The notes under the pieces: model-generated
What the model saw: the letters and a program-made list of their open reading frames with translations, nothing else
Told to the model about the DNA's origin: nothing
Databases searched by the model: none
From: Levilactobacillus angrenensis
Lineage (GTDB): Bacteria > Bacillota > Bacilli > Lactobacillales > Lactobacillaceae
Length of the DNA stretch: 64,000 nt
Direction: 5' to 3'
Assembly (NCBI RefSeq): GCF_003946085.1
Contig: NZ_RHOB01000005.1
Span: forward strand, 57,716-121,715
Made by a program: the position numbers and the translations under genes
Part shown: in pieces, positions 15,681-28,505 of the stretch
How the letters are laid out: every line of letters begins with the position of its first letter
Numbering within the stretch: position 1 is the first letter of the stretch

Positions 15681-16685
15681 TTAGTTATTTTCTTTAGCCG
15701 TCTTGGTGTCCATATGTTCCAGCAAGACACCGGCCCCTTTGGCCACGTTGTCCAGTGGGTCTTCGGAAATGATGACGGGGACGGTCAACCGTTCGGAGAA
15801 CAGCTTGTCGATGCCGTCGAGCAAAGCGCCCCCACCGGTCAACATGATCCCGCGGTCAATGATGTCAGCGGCCAATTCTGGTGGTGTCGTTTCCAACACA
15901 GCCATGGCAGCGGAAACGATTTGTTCCACGGAGTCATGAATGGCAACTTCCACTTCAGCGGCGTTAATCGTCGTGGTGGTTGGCATACCGCTAACGGAGT
16001 CCCGCCCACGCACTTCCATGGTCTTTTCCTTGTTCCCTGGTTCAGGGTAAGCCGTCCCAATCTTGATCTTAATGGTTTCGGCGGTCCGTTCCCCAATGAT
16101 CAAGTTGTGGTTGTGCTTTAAGTAGTTCACGATTTCCGAGTTCATGCGGTCACCGGCCACCCGAATCGAGCGACTGGAAACGATGTCCCCTAAGGACAGA
16201 ATGGCGATGTCGGAAGTCCCACCACCCATGTCGATAACCATGTTACCACTTGGCTTGAAGATGTCCATACCGGCACCCAAGGCAGCGACCTTTGGTTCAG
16301 CTTCCAAATAAACCTTCGCGCCACCAGATTTTTCCGCGGCCTGAATAATTGCCTTGCGTTCAATCTCAGTAATGTTCGTTGGCGCACAGATCATGATGTT
16401 TGGCTTGGATAAGAAGCCCTTTACACTTAATTTATTGATGAAATAGGAGAGCATGGCTTCGGTGATATCAAAATCAGAAATGACCCCATCCTTCAACGGA
16501 CGAATTGCCCGGATATTACCAGGAGTCCGACCCACCATCCGGTAGGCTTCAGAGCCCACTGCTAATACCTTGTCAGTCTTCGTGTCGATTGCCACGACTG
16601 ATGGTTCATTTAATACGATTCCTTTGCCGACTACGTAGATTAAAACGTTCGCCGTACCTAGGTCAATGCCAATGTCTTTCGCCAT
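15681..16685 (-). CDS. mreB: Rod shape-determining actin homologue MreB/Mbl
   Basis: Actin-fold protein of 334 residues that forms membrane-bound filaments guiding cell elongation. Visible are phosphate-1 IGIDLGTANVLIYV (6-19), the NIRAIRPLKDGVISDF loop, the connecting CAPTNITEIERKA, phosphate-2 MVIDMGGGTSDIAIL and adenosine motif IMLTGGGALLDGID. The length is normal. It could be the Mbl paralogue rather than MreB. It heads a wall-related minus-strand cluster with yidD, the DUF2969 gene and rodA. Confidence 0.93.
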   Translation of the reverse strand: MAKDIGIDLGTANVLIYVVGKGIVLNEPSVVAIDTKTDKVLAVGSEAYRMVGRTPGNIRAIRPLKDGVISDFDITEAMLSYFINKLSVKGFLSKPNIMICAPTNITEIERKAIIQAAEKSGGAKVYLEAEPKVAALGAGMDIFKPSGNMVIDMGGGTSDIAILSLGDIVSSRSIRVAGDRMNSEIVNYLKHNHNLIIGERTAETIKIKIGTAYPEPGNKEKTMEVRGRDSVSGMPTTTTINAAEVEVAIHDSVEQIVSAAMAVLETTPPELAADIIDRGIMLTGGGALLDGIDKLFSERLTVPVIISEDPLDNVAKGAGVLLEHMDTKTAKENN

Positions 16686-16811
16686 ACTTATGCGTCCTCC
16701 TGAATTTTAATGCCAATTTTCAACATTTCATTATACCATAAACCGCGTGAACTCTAAACGGTTTCTCTCCCGCTCTTGCAAAACTTCTCTTCTCGCTGCC
16801 AAACCAGATGA

Positions 16812-16859
16812 TACTGGTGGTTACTGGGCGGCTACTGGGCGGCTACTGGGCGGCTACTG
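16812..16859. repeat. Short tandem repeat, 11-bp unit
   Basis: ACTGGGCGGCT occurs three times in tandem (16823-16855), preceded by a degenerate ACTGGTGGTT and followed by ACTGAG. It lies between mreB and murA in non-coding DNA. Confidence 0.7.
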
Positions 16860-16904
16860 AGTGTGCTTGCTAGTAACAGTTAGTTTAGCCACAAGTAGCG
16901 ACTG

Positions 16905-17013
16905 ATTTGACAACTAGTCCTTAATTAAGACAAGGTTGCTGATAACCACTAACCCGCCGGAGGCAGGTCCTAGTTTCACTAATTTTAGTGGACAGAACAC
17001 TGCCATTCCGGGA
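16905..17013 (-). repeat. Intergenic repeat R2, copy a
   Basis: On the minus strand: TCCCGGAATGGCAGTGTTCTG region, then hairpin CACTA-AAAT-TAGTG (16977-16990), CCTGCCTCCGGCGGG, TTATCAGCAA and GACTAGTTGTC. The same blocks recur in order at 34951-35254, and the first half recurs at 36847-36935. No ORF. Confidence 0.65.
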
Positions 17014-17073
17014 ACTACCGCGCCAAGGCTACTTTCTTTAGCCACATTGCTCAAAGCGTTTGCGGGGACAAGA

Positions 17074-17099
17074 AAAAGGCGGCATTGCTGCCACCTTTT
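17074..17099 (-). terminator. Terminator of murA
   Basis: AAAGGTGGCA and TGCCGCCTTT pair with one G-U, followed by T residues on the minus strand; ten bases after the murA stop. Confidence 0.8.
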
Positions 17100-17108
17100 A
17101 TAAGTTTC

Positions 17109-18416
17109 TTAGTTATTCACGTGCGCGTTCTTCAAAACCACAGTGTCATCGTCAGCCACAGAGACCCGCTTGATTTCAGCGCCCAAGGCAGCTAGCTTCT
17201 TGTGGAAGTCGTAATAACCTCGGTCCAGGTACTTCAAGTTGGTGACTTGCGTGTAACCATCGGCCACTAAACCGGCCAGTACCAAGGCTGCGGCTGCCCG
17301 TAAATCGGTTGCCGCGACCTCAGCCCCGTTGAAGTCAGTTGGGCCGTGCATGACGACCGTCCGTCCGTTGACCTGGTACTTGGCGTTCATCCGCCGTAAT
17401 TCTTCCAGGTGCATGAAACGGTTTTCAAAGACAGTTTCCGTCATGGTACTGGTGCCTTCAGCAGCCAGTTGTAAAATCGTCATTTGTGGTTGCATGTCCG
17501 TTGGGAAACCTGGGTATGGCAACGTTTTAACGTCGGTGGCTTGTAATCTGTCTGGGCCGATAACCCGAATGCCGGCTGGCTCATCGATCACTTGCGCGCC
17601 CATTTCTTGTAATTTAGAAATCAATGGCTTGTTGTGTTCGACGATACCATCTTGGATCAAGACGTTACCGTGCGTCAATGCCGCGCCAACCATGAAGGTG
17701 CCGGCTTCGATCCGGTCTTGAACCACACTGTGTTCAGTTCCGTGCATCGTAGCCACCCCATCAATTCGCAACGTTTCCGTTCCCGCACCGCGAACGTGGG
17801 CGCCCATCTTGTTGAGGATGTTAGCCAAGTCGACGATTTCTGGTTCACGGGCAACGTTATCGATCACGGTCGTGCCTTCAGCCAAGCACGCAGCCATCAA
17901 GATGTTTTGCGTCGCGCCCACACTTGGGAAATCTAAGTAGATATGTGCCCCTTTAAGCCGGTCAGCGAAGGCTTCAATGTACCCGTCATGTTGTTCGATC
18001 CGGGCACCTAGCGCTTCTAGACCCTTTAAGTGTAAATCAATCGGCCGCGTTCCAATCGCACAGCCACCTGGCAAGGCAACCCGCGCGTGACCTAACCGCG
18101 CCAACAGTGGTCCCATGACCACGATGGAAGCGCGCATCTTAGACACGTATTCAAACGGCGCTTCACTAGAAAGTTGCTTAGTCGCGTCAATCGTCACTTC
18201 TCGTTTGGCCTCATCAAAATCAACGGACAAATTCAAGAAGCGTAAGACTTTATTCATCGTATACACATCAGACAAAACCGGAACATTTGCTAAGTGAGTG
18301 ATGCCCTCTTCGCCCAAAATCGACGCTGCCAAGATTGGCAGGACGGCATTTTTGGCCCCTTCAATATGGACCACACCAGTTAAGCGGTTCCCACCATGAA
18401 CAATAATTTTTTCCAT
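17109..18416 (-). CDS. murA: UDP-N-acetylglucosamine 1-carboxyvinyltransferase MurA
   Basis: Enzyme of 435 residues catalysing the first committed step of peptidoglycan synthesis, transfer of enolpyruvate from PEP to UDP-GlcNAc. Residues at both halves of the active site are seen: Lys22 and Asn23 in [15 protein letters not shown], the fosfomycin-reactive Cys119 in [15 protein letters not shown], and the [12 protein letters not shown] segment. Lactobacilli usually carry two MurA paralogues; the one next to the ATP synthase operon and the DUF1146 gene is MurA1. It follows the DUF1146 gene by 27 nt. Confidence 0.95.
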   Translation of the reverse strand: MEKIIVHGGNRLTGVVHIEGAKNAVLPILAASILGEEGITHLANVPVLSDVYTMNKVLRFLNLSVDFDEAKREVTIDATKQLSSEAPFEYVSKMRASIVVMGPLLARLGHARVALPGGCAIGTRPIDLHLKGLEALGARIEQHDGYIEAFADRLKGAHIYLDFPSVGATQNILMAACLAEGTTVIDNVAREPEIVDLANILNKMGAHVRGAGTETLRIDGVATMHGTEHSVVQDRIEAGTFMVGAALTHGNVLIQDGIVEHNKPLISKLQEMGAQVIDEPAGIRVIGPDRLQATDVKTLPYPGFPTDMQPQMTILQLAAEGTSTMTETVFENRFMHLEELRRMNAKYQVNGRTVVMHGPTDFNGAEVAATDLRAAAALVLAGLVADGYTQVTNLKYLDRGYYDFHKKLAALGAEIKRVSVADDDTVVLKNAHVNN

Positions 18417-18443
18417 GGGATACCTCCAAAGATTTTTATGGGT

Positions 18444-18674
18444 CTAACGTAACAGATAGCCCAGATTACGAACGTTATCGATGAAGTCCAAAAAGAACGA
18501 ACTGCAAGCGAATCCAACTGCGACCGACAGCATCACGATTAAGACGCGTGATTGCCGCGGGTAAAACGTCATCAATCGCTCAATGTGTAACGCAGAGATA
18601 GCCCAAAAGGCTAACCCGATGAAAAATAAATGACTGATGATGGTTAGAATTCCTTGTAATCCAATGAGTGACAT
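18444..18674 (-). CDS. DUF1146 family membrane protein (YwzB-like)
   Basis: Protein of 76 residues with two membrane helices (about 8-28 and 44-64) and the family ends LFFIGLAFWAISALHIERLM and FLDFIDNVRNLGYLLR. Function unknown. In Bacillales and Lactobacillales it sits between the ATP synthase operon and murA, as here. Confidence 0.85.
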   Translation of the reverse strand: MSLIGLQGILTIISHLFFIGLAFWAISALHIERLMTFYPRQSRVLIVMLSVAVGFACSSFFLDFIDNVRNLGYLLR

Positions 18675-18704
18675 TCGCTCAATCCTTTCTAAACATTCTC
18701 ACTA

Positions 18705-18733
18705 ACTATAGCATAATTTTCCGGCCTTGTCCT
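18705..18733 (-). promoter_or_regulatory. Promoter of the DUF1146-murA operon
   Basis: On the minus strand AGGACA (18728-18733), 17 nt, then TATAGT (18705-18710) preceded by TGC, an extended -10. The start would lie about 25 nt before the gene. Confidence 0.55.
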
Positions 18734-18751
18734 TGAGATACCCATAAAATC

Positions 18752-18775
18752 GGCGTTTGTAATATTACAAATGCC
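18752..18775. promoter_or_regulatory. Palindrome upstream of the murA operon
   Basis: TTTGTAATATTACAAA is a perfect 16-bp palindrome, extended by GGC and GCC on either side with one mismatched pair. It lies about 20 bp upstream of the -35 box of the DUF1146-murA promoter and looks like an operator. I cannot match it to a known regulator with confidence. Confidence 0.4.
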
Positions 18776-19189
18776 CTGATTCACTGTTTAAACCACCTAG
18801 TGGATTAGTTAAATCACTGTGATAACTTCTAAGCCATTAATTTAACATGCGCCAAAATAACCGCTCGCCCCGCACCACTCCGGGCCTGAACAATGCTCAC
18901 TAATTATCGTCATTTGATAATTAATCCCTCCGCCAGACTATTAGTGAAGTATCCCAACTAAACCCGAAAATTAATTGATGATCGTCCGGCCACCAAAAAA
19001 AGCCGTCAACGCGCCAATCCCTTGTCGCTCTAGTCATTTCGGTGATTTTGTTTAAATTTCTGTCAAATTTAAACGTGAATGTCGTGCTTTTTGACCCAAT
19101 CCCCCTTTCGCCCCTTCTTTCGGGTAAACTGGAAATCCATCGCATTGATTGTGGTCGTAATCTGGTCCGCCTACCGTCCTACTTTTCAA
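18776..19189. other. Gene-free region between atpC and the DUF1146-murA promoter
   Basis: AT-rich, without a supported gene; a 74-codon open frame on the minus strand lacks a ribosome site and family resemblance. A fragment like the end of R1 (CTGGTCCGCCTACCGTCC) occurs at about 19162-19179. Confidence 0.5.
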
Positions 19190-19228
19190 AAAAAGCGACC
19201 ATCCACCAACAAAGGTGAATGGTCGCTA
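19190..19228 (-). terminator. Terminator of the ATP synthase operon
   Basis: AGCGACCATTCACC and GGTGGATGGTCGCT pair with one mismatched or wobble position, then a run of T residues on the minus strand. It lies 24 bp after the atpC stop. Confidence 0.9.
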
Positions 19229-19251
19229 GAAACACGCGAACGTATTTTAAA

Positions 19252-19671
19252 TTAGTGCTTAGCCACGTTGATCCGGTTGATTGCTCGCCGCAACGCTACC
19301 TCAGCCCGTGCAAGGGAATCGGCATCGTGCGCAGCTTGCGCCTTTTCAATCGTTGCTTTGGCACGTTCCCGGGCACTTTCAGCCCGATTGACGTCAATAT
19401 CGTCTTGACGTTCCGCACTGTCTGCAACAATGGTCGCCACGTTGTCAGAGAATTCCAAGAAACCACCGTTAACGGCGATTTTATCTTCGTTTTCACCTAA
19501 CTTGACCCGGGTCTCATCGACTTCCAGAGAAGCGATGAGGGGGACGTGGTTATACATAATCCCAAGTTCACCAATGGTCGTCTTCACAACTAATAAGTCG
19601 CTTTTACCTTCGTAAACTTGGCCATCAGGGGTAACGATACTAACAGATAACACTGATTGATTATCAGCCAA
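19252..19671 (-). CDS. atpC: F1Fo ATP synthase epsilon subunit
   Basis: Protein of 139 residues, last gene of the operon. The N-terminal beta-barrel (LSVSIVTPDGQVYEGKSDLLVVKTTIGELGIMYNHVPLIASLEV) and C-terminal helical pair (RAESARERAKATIEKAQAAHDADSLARAEVALRRAINRINVA) are both present. Epsilon sits on the rotor and inhibits ATP hydrolysis. It follows atpD by 13 nt. Confidence 0.95.
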   Translation of the reverse strand: MADNQSVLSVSIVTPDGQVYEGKSDLLVVKTTIGELGIMYNHVPLIASLEVDETRVKLGENEDKIAVNGGFLEFSDNVATIVADSAERQDDIDVNRAESARERAKATIEKAQAAHDADSLARAEVALRRAINRINVAKH

Positions 19672-19684
19672 TTAGAATCCCTCC

Positions 19685-21106
<1,422 letters not shown>

Positions 21107-21122
21107 TTAATTCCTCCCGTCA

Positions 21123-22025
21123 TTAATTATTTAAGGCTTCTTGTCCACCAGTAATTTCGGTGATTTCAGTCGTAATCTGTGCTTGACGTGCACGGTTATA
21201 GTGCAGTTGCAGCGTCGCGATTAAATCATCAGCATTATCAGTGGCAGACTGCATCGCGTTGGTACTTGATGCATGTTCGGCCGTCTTTGCGTCCAAGATC
21301 GCACCGTAGACCAGGCTTTCCGCGTATTGCGGTAAGACCACTTGGAGCACCGCTTCATCAGAAGGCTCCGTGTCATATTCAGCGGTCAACGGTGTTGCTT
21401 GCGTATCCTCTGCCGCGTCAGTCGTCATTGTTTCCTTGTCGACTGGCAACATCTTTTCTGCCCGGAAGCGGGAAGAAATTCGGTTAACAAAATGGTTGTA
21501 GCAAACGAAGAGTTCATCGAAGACTTCGTTGTTGAACATCGTAGTGACGGTCTTTACGATTTCCCGAACTTCATTGAATTCAGGGACATCGCTGACCCCA
21601 CGGTATTCATAAGCCACGTTGACACCCCGGTGCTTGTAGAAATCAGCCCCGGTGCCTCCAACGGCTAACACCATGTAGTCGTCAGGGTTCGGCGTCCGTT
21701 CTTTAATGAACGCATTTGCATCCCGTAAGACACTGCTATTGTAGCTCCCAACCATTCCACGATCGGAGGTGATCACTAAATATGCGGTTTTCTTTACTGG
21801 ACGGTTCGACTGTAGGCTACTTGAGGAATTATCATCCAATAGATGAGACTGCGAAAGATGCATGACGACAGCCTTAACCTTAGAAACATAGTCTTGGTAG
21901 CCGACTGCTTGTTTCTGAATCTTATTTAACTTCGCCGTCGAAACCATGTGCATGGCCGCCGTAATTTGGCGGGTCGCTTTCGTGGAATTAATCCGACGTT
22001 GAACGTCATGAATTGATTCAGCCAT
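21123..22025 (-). CDS. atpG: F1Fo ATP synthase gamma subunit
   Basis: Rotor shaft subunit of 300 residues. N-terminal helix [33 protein letters not shown] and C-terminal [35 protein letters not shown] form the coiled coil. The middle carries [14 protein letters not shown]; this region and the acidic insertion around [13 protein letters not shown] are typical of lactobacilli. Confidence 0.95.
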   Translation of the reverse strand: MAESIHDVQRRINSTKATRQITAAMHMVSTAKLNKIQKQAVGYQDYVSKVKAVVMHLSQSHLLDDNSSSSLQSNRPVKKTAYLVITSDRGMVGSYNSSVLRDANAFIKERTPNPDDYMVLAVGGTGADFYKHRGVNVAYEYRGVSDVPEFNEVREIVKTVTTMFNNEVFDELFVCYNHFVNRISSRFRAEKMLPVDKETMTTDAAEDTQATPLTAEYDTEPSDEAVLQVVLPQYAESLVYGAILDAKTAEHASSTNAMQSATDNADDLIATLQLHYNRARQAQITTEITEITGGQEALNN

Positions 22026-22054
22026 TATTTCTCACCATCCTTCCTTCAAGTATC

Positions 22055-23608
<1,554 letters not shown>

Positions 23609-23623
23609 TTATCACCGAATTCG

Positions 23624-24166
23624 TTATGCTAGCAGTTGCTGCCGTAAACGATTAATTTTAGTTCGTAAGCTACCATCGAGAACCGTGTCTGCGGCCTTGA
23701 TAATAACTCCACCAATCACAGCAGGGTCAACCTTGCTGCTCAAGATGACCTTCTTTGCCCCAACGCGCTTAGCGTAAACGGTCTCGATCTGTGACTTCTG
23801 TTCAGCCGTCAATTCGACTGCCGTCGTCACTTCAGCATAGACCGTGTCATGGGCATCGTCATACAGCTTTTGGAAAGCGTCGATAATATCGACAAGGTTT
23901 TCCATCCGACCGTAATCGTAGGCCATTTGAATCAGGTTTTTGATATACGGTGAGGCTTGCTTCAACAATGGTTGGAGCAAAGCTTCGCGTTCAGCAACCT
24001 GCAGGCTAGCGTCTGAGAGCATCGTGCTCAACTGTGGGTTGTCCTGGAAGATACGCCGAAGTTCCTCTAGCTCTGTGTAGCCTGACTCCAGTTGGTCTTT
24101 TTCGGACAACAAATCAAATAATGCTTTGGAGTAGCGCTTTGCTACCGTTGCCCTATTAAGACTCAT
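23624..24166 (-). CDS. atpH: F1Fo ATP synthase delta subunit
   Basis: Stalk subunit of 180 residues linking F1 to the b-subunit. It begins [25 protein letters not shown] and ends with [36 protein letters not shown], the OSCP signature. ATG 24166 lies inside the last codons of atpF (11-nt overlap), with GGGGAAG before it, indicating translational coupling; a longer upstream start would bury the conserved N-terminus. Confidence 0.93.
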   Translation of the reverse strand: MSLNRATVAKRYSKALFDLLSEKDQLESGYTELEELRRIFQDNPQLSTMLSDASLQVAEREALLQPLLKQASPYIKNLIQMAYDYGRMENLVDIIDAFQKLYDDAHDTVYAEVTTAVELTAEQKSQIETVYAKRVGAKKVILSSKVDPAVIGGVIIKAADTVLDGSLRTKINRLRQQLLA

Positions 24167-24671
24167 GTTGCTTCCCCAACCCTTCGATATAAGAATCAAT
24201 TAATGCCTTTTGGTCGTCACCTTTTAATTCTCGTTGAATGATCTTGGAAGCAATCTCAATAGATAGGTCCGCCACATCGTTACGGGCATTGGACAGCGCG
24301 TCTTGACGCTCCTGTTCGATATCCTTTTGGGCATTTTGCTTCATCGTTTGAACATCTGCTTGGGCTTGGTTCACGATTTGTTCGCGTTGTTGTTGACCGT
24401 TAGTCTTTGCATCGCTGACAATCGTTTGGGCCTCAGAACGAGAATTTGCTAATGCTGCTTGGCGCTTTTGCACCAGGTCGGCAGCATCGTTACGGGACTT
24501 TTCGGCAGAATCAATATCATTACTGATCTTGTCAGCCCGGTCTTGCATCATCTTCGTGACTGGACCCCACGCCACAACCTTAATGATCCACATCAACAGT
24601 AAGAACGTGACAATGTAGAACAGAGAATCTCCAAAGTAAAGCGACTGACCAATTACTAAATGTGAGAGCAT
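24156..24671 (-). CDS. atpF: F1Fo ATP synthase b subunit
   Basis: Peripheral stalk subunit of 171 residues: one N-terminal membrane helix ([20 protein letters not shown], about 16-35), then a long charged coiled coil rich in Ala, Gln, Asp and Arg, ending LGKQHES. Overlaps atpH by 11 nt. Confidence 0.95.
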   Translation of the reverse strand: MLSHLVIGQSLYFGDSLFYIVTFLLLMWIIKVVAWGPVTKMMQDRADKISNDIDSAEKSRNDAADLVQKRQAALANSRSEAQTIVSDAKTNGQQQREQIVNQAQADVQTMKQNAQKDIEQERQDALSNARNDVADLSIEIASKIIQRELKGDDQKALIDSYIEGLGKQHES

Positions 24672-24726
24672 CTATTGACACCTCCTTTTGCTATCAGATA
24701 TTTAAAACTAAACCGGTTCATTGTTA

Positions 24727-24960
<234 letters not shown>

Positions 24961-24971
24961 TTAGATAAAAC

Positions 24972-25691
24972 TTATTCCTCGACTTCTAGCTTTTGAGAAA
25001 TATAAACTGATGACAACGTGACGAAAACGAACGCTTGGATAGCCCCCAAGAACGCGGAGAACCCTTGCCAAGCCATTTCGATCGGCACCGCAACGATCAT
25101 CGTTGCAATACCATGTGAAGCTGCCAGATCCCAGATTACCCCTAATAGCATTTCACCAGAGAAGATAACCCCGAAGATACGGAGACCCAACGTCAGAAAG
25201 TTCGTGAATTCCTCAAAGATACTAATCGGAAGCCAGAACACGAAAGGTTTCAGGTAGTTTGTGAAGTGACGCTTATACCCTAATTTCCAAACACCAGCAA
25301 ATTGGGCAATCATCATCGTCATTAACGAGAACGTTAATGTTGTCAGCGGGTCCGACGTTGGACTGCGAACAATCGTCGCACCCCCACGGGTCGCTACTTG
25401 GATGAATAACCCCAATTCGTTAGACAGGAAGAGAAATAGGAATAACGTGAATCCCCACAAGCCAAACTTACCGACATCGCCGGCTGGAATGGACCCCTTC
25501 AAAATTCCGTTGGTAAAATCAATTAGCCACTCCAAAAAGTTTTGCCCCTTGGTAGGCTTCATGGCCAATTTTCTGGAAGTGAAAAAAATGACTGCCACCA
25601 TCAGCACAAATACGACTAGGCCGGATACAACGTTGGCAGTACTAAAAGTCAGTCCCAGAAATTGGAAGGTTGAAACTGGATCACCATTCAC
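24972..25691 (-). CDS. atpB: F1Fo ATP synthase a subunit
   Basis: Membrane stator subunit of 239 residues and first gene of the operon. The C-terminal helix pair carries FTNFLTLGLRIFGVIFSGEML with the essential Arg (LGLRIFG), and the last helix QAFVFVTLSSVYI ends the channel. No atpI gene precedes it, as usual in lactobacilli. Confidence 0.95.
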   Translation of the reverse strand: MNGDPVSTFQFLGLTFSTANVVSGLVVFVLMVAVIFFTSRKLAMKPTKGQNFLEWLIDFTNGILKGSIPAGDVGKFGLWGFTLFLFLFLSNELGLFIQVATRGGATIVRSPTSDPLTTLTFSLMTMMIAQFAGVWKLGYKRHFTNYLKPFVFWLPISIFEEFTNFLTLGLRIFGVIFSGEMLLGVIWDLAASHGIATMIVAVPIEMAWQGFSAFLGAIQAFVFVTLSSVYISQKLEVEE

Positions 25692-25818
25692 CGAATATCA
25701 CCTCTTTTCCACACTATATGAACGCATTTCTCTGTTAAATTCCTCACTCATGTCAGGCAATTTTGTAAGAAAAGCGGAATAGTGAACGAAGCGAGCGCTC
25801 CATTCAAATACACTGGAA

Positions 25819-25847
25819 ATGATACCACCAATCTAGATAAAAGACAA
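25819..25847 (-). promoter_or_regulatory. Promoter of the ATP synthase operon
   Basis: On the minus strand TTGTCT (25842-25847), exactly 17 nt, TATCAT (25819-25824). The leader to atpB is about 120 nt. A hairpin CACAGGA-TAAACAT-TCCTGTG lies just upstream at about 25858-25878. Confidence 0.6.
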
Positions 25848-25879
25848 AACAATTTTTCACAGGATAAACATTCCTGTGA

Positions 25880-26241
25880 GTAAGATTAAAATCCAGGTCT
25901 CGAAAGGGTTGTTATCGGTTTCACAGTATACTTGCGTGCGCACTCGCCACGATAAAAATTTTTAGTCAACTTTCACGATCATTGCCCCAAAAATCTACTT
26001 CAGATCCACTGAGCAAGCTCTCGTAACAGCCGCCTAAAATGACGCTAAACAGACGTCCATTGGTCACCTGGCTTATCACCTAGTTAGTGACATGAAATGC
26101 CCAGGAGCGTCTATTATGAGCCTTGACGGCTACTTAGCTACGTGTCCTGACCTAGCCACGTAACACACTGATGGTCACCCGGACCAGCGCAGTAAAGTTA
26201 GCCGCCACCTCACACGGCAATGGTATGTTCCATTTCCTAAC
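25880..26241. other. Gene-free, hairpin-rich region between upp and atpB
   Basis: No supported gene. At about 26050-26160 there are nested complementary segments (AGACGTCC with GGAGCGTCT, GTCAC with GTGAC, TACGTG with CACGTA), so this DNA can fold strongly. Parts resemble repeat R2, but too weakly to call it a copy. Confidence 0.4.
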
Positions 26242-26278
26242 AAAGAAGAGACTCGACCATCACGGCCGAATCTCTTTA
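26242..26278 (-). terminator. Terminator of upp
   Basis: AAGAGA and TCTCTT plus inner GGCC-type pairing, followed by T residues on the minus strand, directly after the upp stop codon. Confidence 0.7.
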
Positions 26279-26282
26279 ACGT

Positions 26283-26918
26283 TTACTTCGTTCCAAACAA
26301 ACGGTCACCGGCATCACCGAGACCTGGCACAATGTAGCCATCTTCGTTCAGATGATCATCTAACGCTGCCGTGTAAATATCAACGTCGGGTTGGGCTTCA
26401 CGTAAAGCCTTGACCCCTTCTGGTGCGGAAACCAGGCAAACAAACTTCATGTTCTTTGGATCAGCGCCACGCTTTTCCAAAGCTTCGATGGCCATCATGG
26501 CTGAACCACCAGTTGCCAACATTGGGTCAACGATAAAGATTTGCCGTTGGTCAATGTCTGAAGGCATCTTCACGAAGTATTCATGAGGCTGTAAGGTCGT
26601 CTCGTCACGATACATCCCGATGTGACCGACTTTAGCAGCTGGAATCAATTCCAAAATACCATCAACCATACCGATACCGGCACGTAAGATTGGTACAATG
26701 GCGACCTTTTTACCAGAGAGTTCCTTGGCAGTCATCTTGCCCATTGGTGTTTCGATTTCCTTATCTTTCAAAGGCATATCGCGCGAAACTTCGTAGGCCA
26801 TTAAGGTCGAGATTTCGTTGACAACCTCCCGAAAACTGCGGGTCCCACAGTCTTTGTTCCGGATAATCGTCAGTTTGTGTTGAATCAACGGGTGGTCAAG
26901 TACTTGAAACTTCCCCAT
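26283..26918 (-). CDS. upp: Uracil phosphoribosyltransferase
   Basis: Pyrimidine salvage enzyme of 211 residues making UMP from uracil and PRPP. Visible: the N-terminal [28 protein letters not shown], the [13 protein letters not shown] loop, the PRPP-binding site [12 protein letters not shown] (about 128-139), and the C-terminal uracil-binding [15 protein letters not shown]. It follows glyA, as is usual in Lactobacillales. Confidence 0.96.
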   Translation of the reverse strand: MGKFQVLDHPLIQHKLTIIRNKDCGTRSFREVVNEISTLMAYEVSRDMPLKDKEIETPMGKMTAKELSGKKVAIVPILRAGIGMVDGILELIPAAKVGHIGMYRDETTLQPHEYFVKMPSDIDQRQIFIVDPMLATGGSAMMAIEALEKRGADPKNMKFVCLVSAPEGVKALREAQPDVDIYTAALDDHLNEDGYIVPGLGDAGDRLFGTK

Positions 26919-26989
26919 GAATGAGCGCTCCTTTATGATTTCTTACAATTGTACCATGAATTTCCGCTACCAAAACGGTTAATTTCAAA

Positions 26990-27003
26990 TGAAAACGTTT
27001 TTA
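26990..27003. promoter_or_regulatory. Candidate cre (CcpA) site between glyA and upp
   Basis: TGAAAACGTTTTTA matches the catabolite-responsive element pattern TGAAAACGTTTTCA at 13 of 14 positions. It lies about 70 bp upstream of the upp start. One changed base in the conserved CA makes it uncertain. Confidence 0.35.
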
Positions 27004-27014
27004 CAATAAATTTT

Positions 27015-28262
27015 TTAGTCCAACGCTGATAAAGGGTGGGCACTGGTCAGCTCATGGACCCGTTGCCGCACGTCTGCCAAGACTTTTTCATCGGTTGGGT
27101 TCAGTAACGTCTTAACGATCAGCCGGGCCACTTCCCGTGATTCGTCGGCGTTGAATCCACGCGTCGTGATGGCTGGCGTTCCCAGTCGAATACCAGACGT
27201 CTTGAACGGGCTCAACGTTTCGTTAGGGATGGCTTCCTTGTTGGTCGTGATCATCACGCTGTCCAGCAATTCTTGGGCTTGTTTCCCGTTGAGGTCCGTT
27301 GCGGATAAGTCGAGCGTCATCAAGTGGTTATCCGTCCCGCCGGAAACGACCCGAACCTGCGGCAATTGGTTGAACTCGTCGGCCATGGCGTGGGCGTTGG
27401 CAATGATTTGCTTGCCATAATCGGTGAATGCCGGTTGGAGGTCTTCAAAGAACGCCGCAGCCTTACCCGCAATCACGTGTTCCAACGGCCCACCCTGGGT
27501 ACCAGGGAAGACGGCTGAGTTGATGCGCTTGGCATTTTCAGCTTGGGATAAGATCATCCCGCCCCGTGGTCCGCGCAGCGTCTTGTGCGTCGTCGTGGTG
27601 ACCACGTCGGCGATGCCCACTGGACTGGGGTGCAAACCAGCGGCGACTAACCCAGCAATGTGGGCCATGTCGACCATCAAATAGGCACCGACTTCATCCG
27701 CAATGTCGCGGAAGGCTTGCCAGTCAATGAACCGGGAGTATGCAGAGGCCCCGGCAACGATCAGTTGTGGCTTGACCTTACGCGCTAAGTCGCGAATCAT
27801 GTCGTAGTCCAGGAGTTCAGTGTCCGGGTTCAACGCATAGCTGTAGGCGTTGTACAACTTACCGGAGAAGTTGACCTTGGCACCATGGGTCAAATGGCCC
27901 CCAGCATCCAGGCCCATCCCCAAGATGGTGTCTCCAGGCTTCAAAAATGCCGCATAGACGGCCTGGTTAGCCTGAGAGCCAGAGTGGGGCTGTACGTTGG
28001 CGTATTCCGCGTTAAACAGCTTCTTAGCCCGGTCAATGGCCAGTTGTTCGACCACGTCGATATACTGCGTGCCCCCGTAATAACGTTTGCCCGGGTACCC
28101 TTCTGCATACTTGTTCGTTAATACGGACCCTTGGGCCGTCCGCACGGCTTCACTGACGATATTTTCTGAAGCGATCAATTCAATGGTTTCTTCTTGACGG
28201 TCTTCTTCTTTGGCAATAGCGCCCCATAATTCTGGATCTTTTTCTTTGAAATTCACTGGCAA
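27015..28262 (-). CDS. glyA: Serine hydroxymethyltransferase
   Basis: PLP enzyme of 415 residues interconverting serine and glycine with tetrahydrofolate, the main source of one-carbon units. Seen are [46 protein letters not shown], the [16 protein letters not shown] loop, and the Schiff-base lysine in [15 protein letters not shown]. The start is TTG 28262 preceded by [21 protein letters not shown] is a plausible N-terminus. Confidence 0.96.
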   Translation of the reverse strand: MPVNFKEKDPELWGAIAKEEDRQEETIELIASENIVSEAVRTAQGSVLTNKYAEGYPGKRYYGGTQYIDVVEQLAIDRAKKLFNAEYANVQPHSGSQANQAVYAAFLKPGDTILGMGLDAGGHLTHGAKVNFSGKLYNAYSYALNPDTELLDYDMIRDLARKVKPQLIVAGASAYSRFIDWQAFRDIADEVGAYLMVDMAHIAGLVAAGLHPSPVGIADVVTTTTHKTLRGPRGGMILSQAENAKRINSAVFPGTQGGPLEHVIAGKAAAFFEDLQPAFTDYGKQIIANAHAMADEFNQLPQVRVVSGGTDNHLMTLDLSATDLNGKQAQELLDSVMITTNKEAIPNETLSPFKTSGIRLGTPAITTRGFNADESREVARLIVKTLLNPTDEKVLADVRQRVHELTSAHPLSALD

Positions 28263-28470
28263 TTCCCCCTGAACTGTAATTGGTCCTATTTTACCAAATT
28301 TTTCGGGCCAGTGGGACTACTTCGCATTATTTATTATTTTATAAAACGCCGACCTGACCAGCTAATTGTTGACTGCTGATAACGACAATGTTTTTACCCA
28401 CTGCGGTTGGCAAACCCAATTACCAGCGACGGCCAGCCTCACCCGCGTCACCTCAAAGATTTTGGCCAAA
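28263..28470. other. Intergenic region between sua5 and glyA
   Basis: No gene or clear structure seen; it should contain the glyA promoter. Confidence 0.4.
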
Positions 28471-28498
28471 ATAAAAAGACCGGAAAAACTTCCAGTCT
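28471..28498 (-). terminator. Terminator of the tdk-prfA-prmC-sua5 operon
   Basis: AGACTGGAA and TTCCGGTCT pair with one G-U, followed by TTTTTATTTT on the minus strand, just after the sua5 stop. Confidence 0.8.
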
Positions 28499-28505
28499 CC
28501 AAAAC

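Noticed and set aside
15663-16121. Plus-strand frame inside mreB
   Set aside because: Antisense shadow of a strongly conserved gene.
16823-16855. Possible CRISPR array
   Set aside because: The units are contiguous 11-mers with no spacers; no CRISPR array or cas gene was seen in the window.
18921-19145. Minus-strand 74-codon frame between atpC and murA
   Set aside because: No ribosome site, promoter or recognisable sequence.
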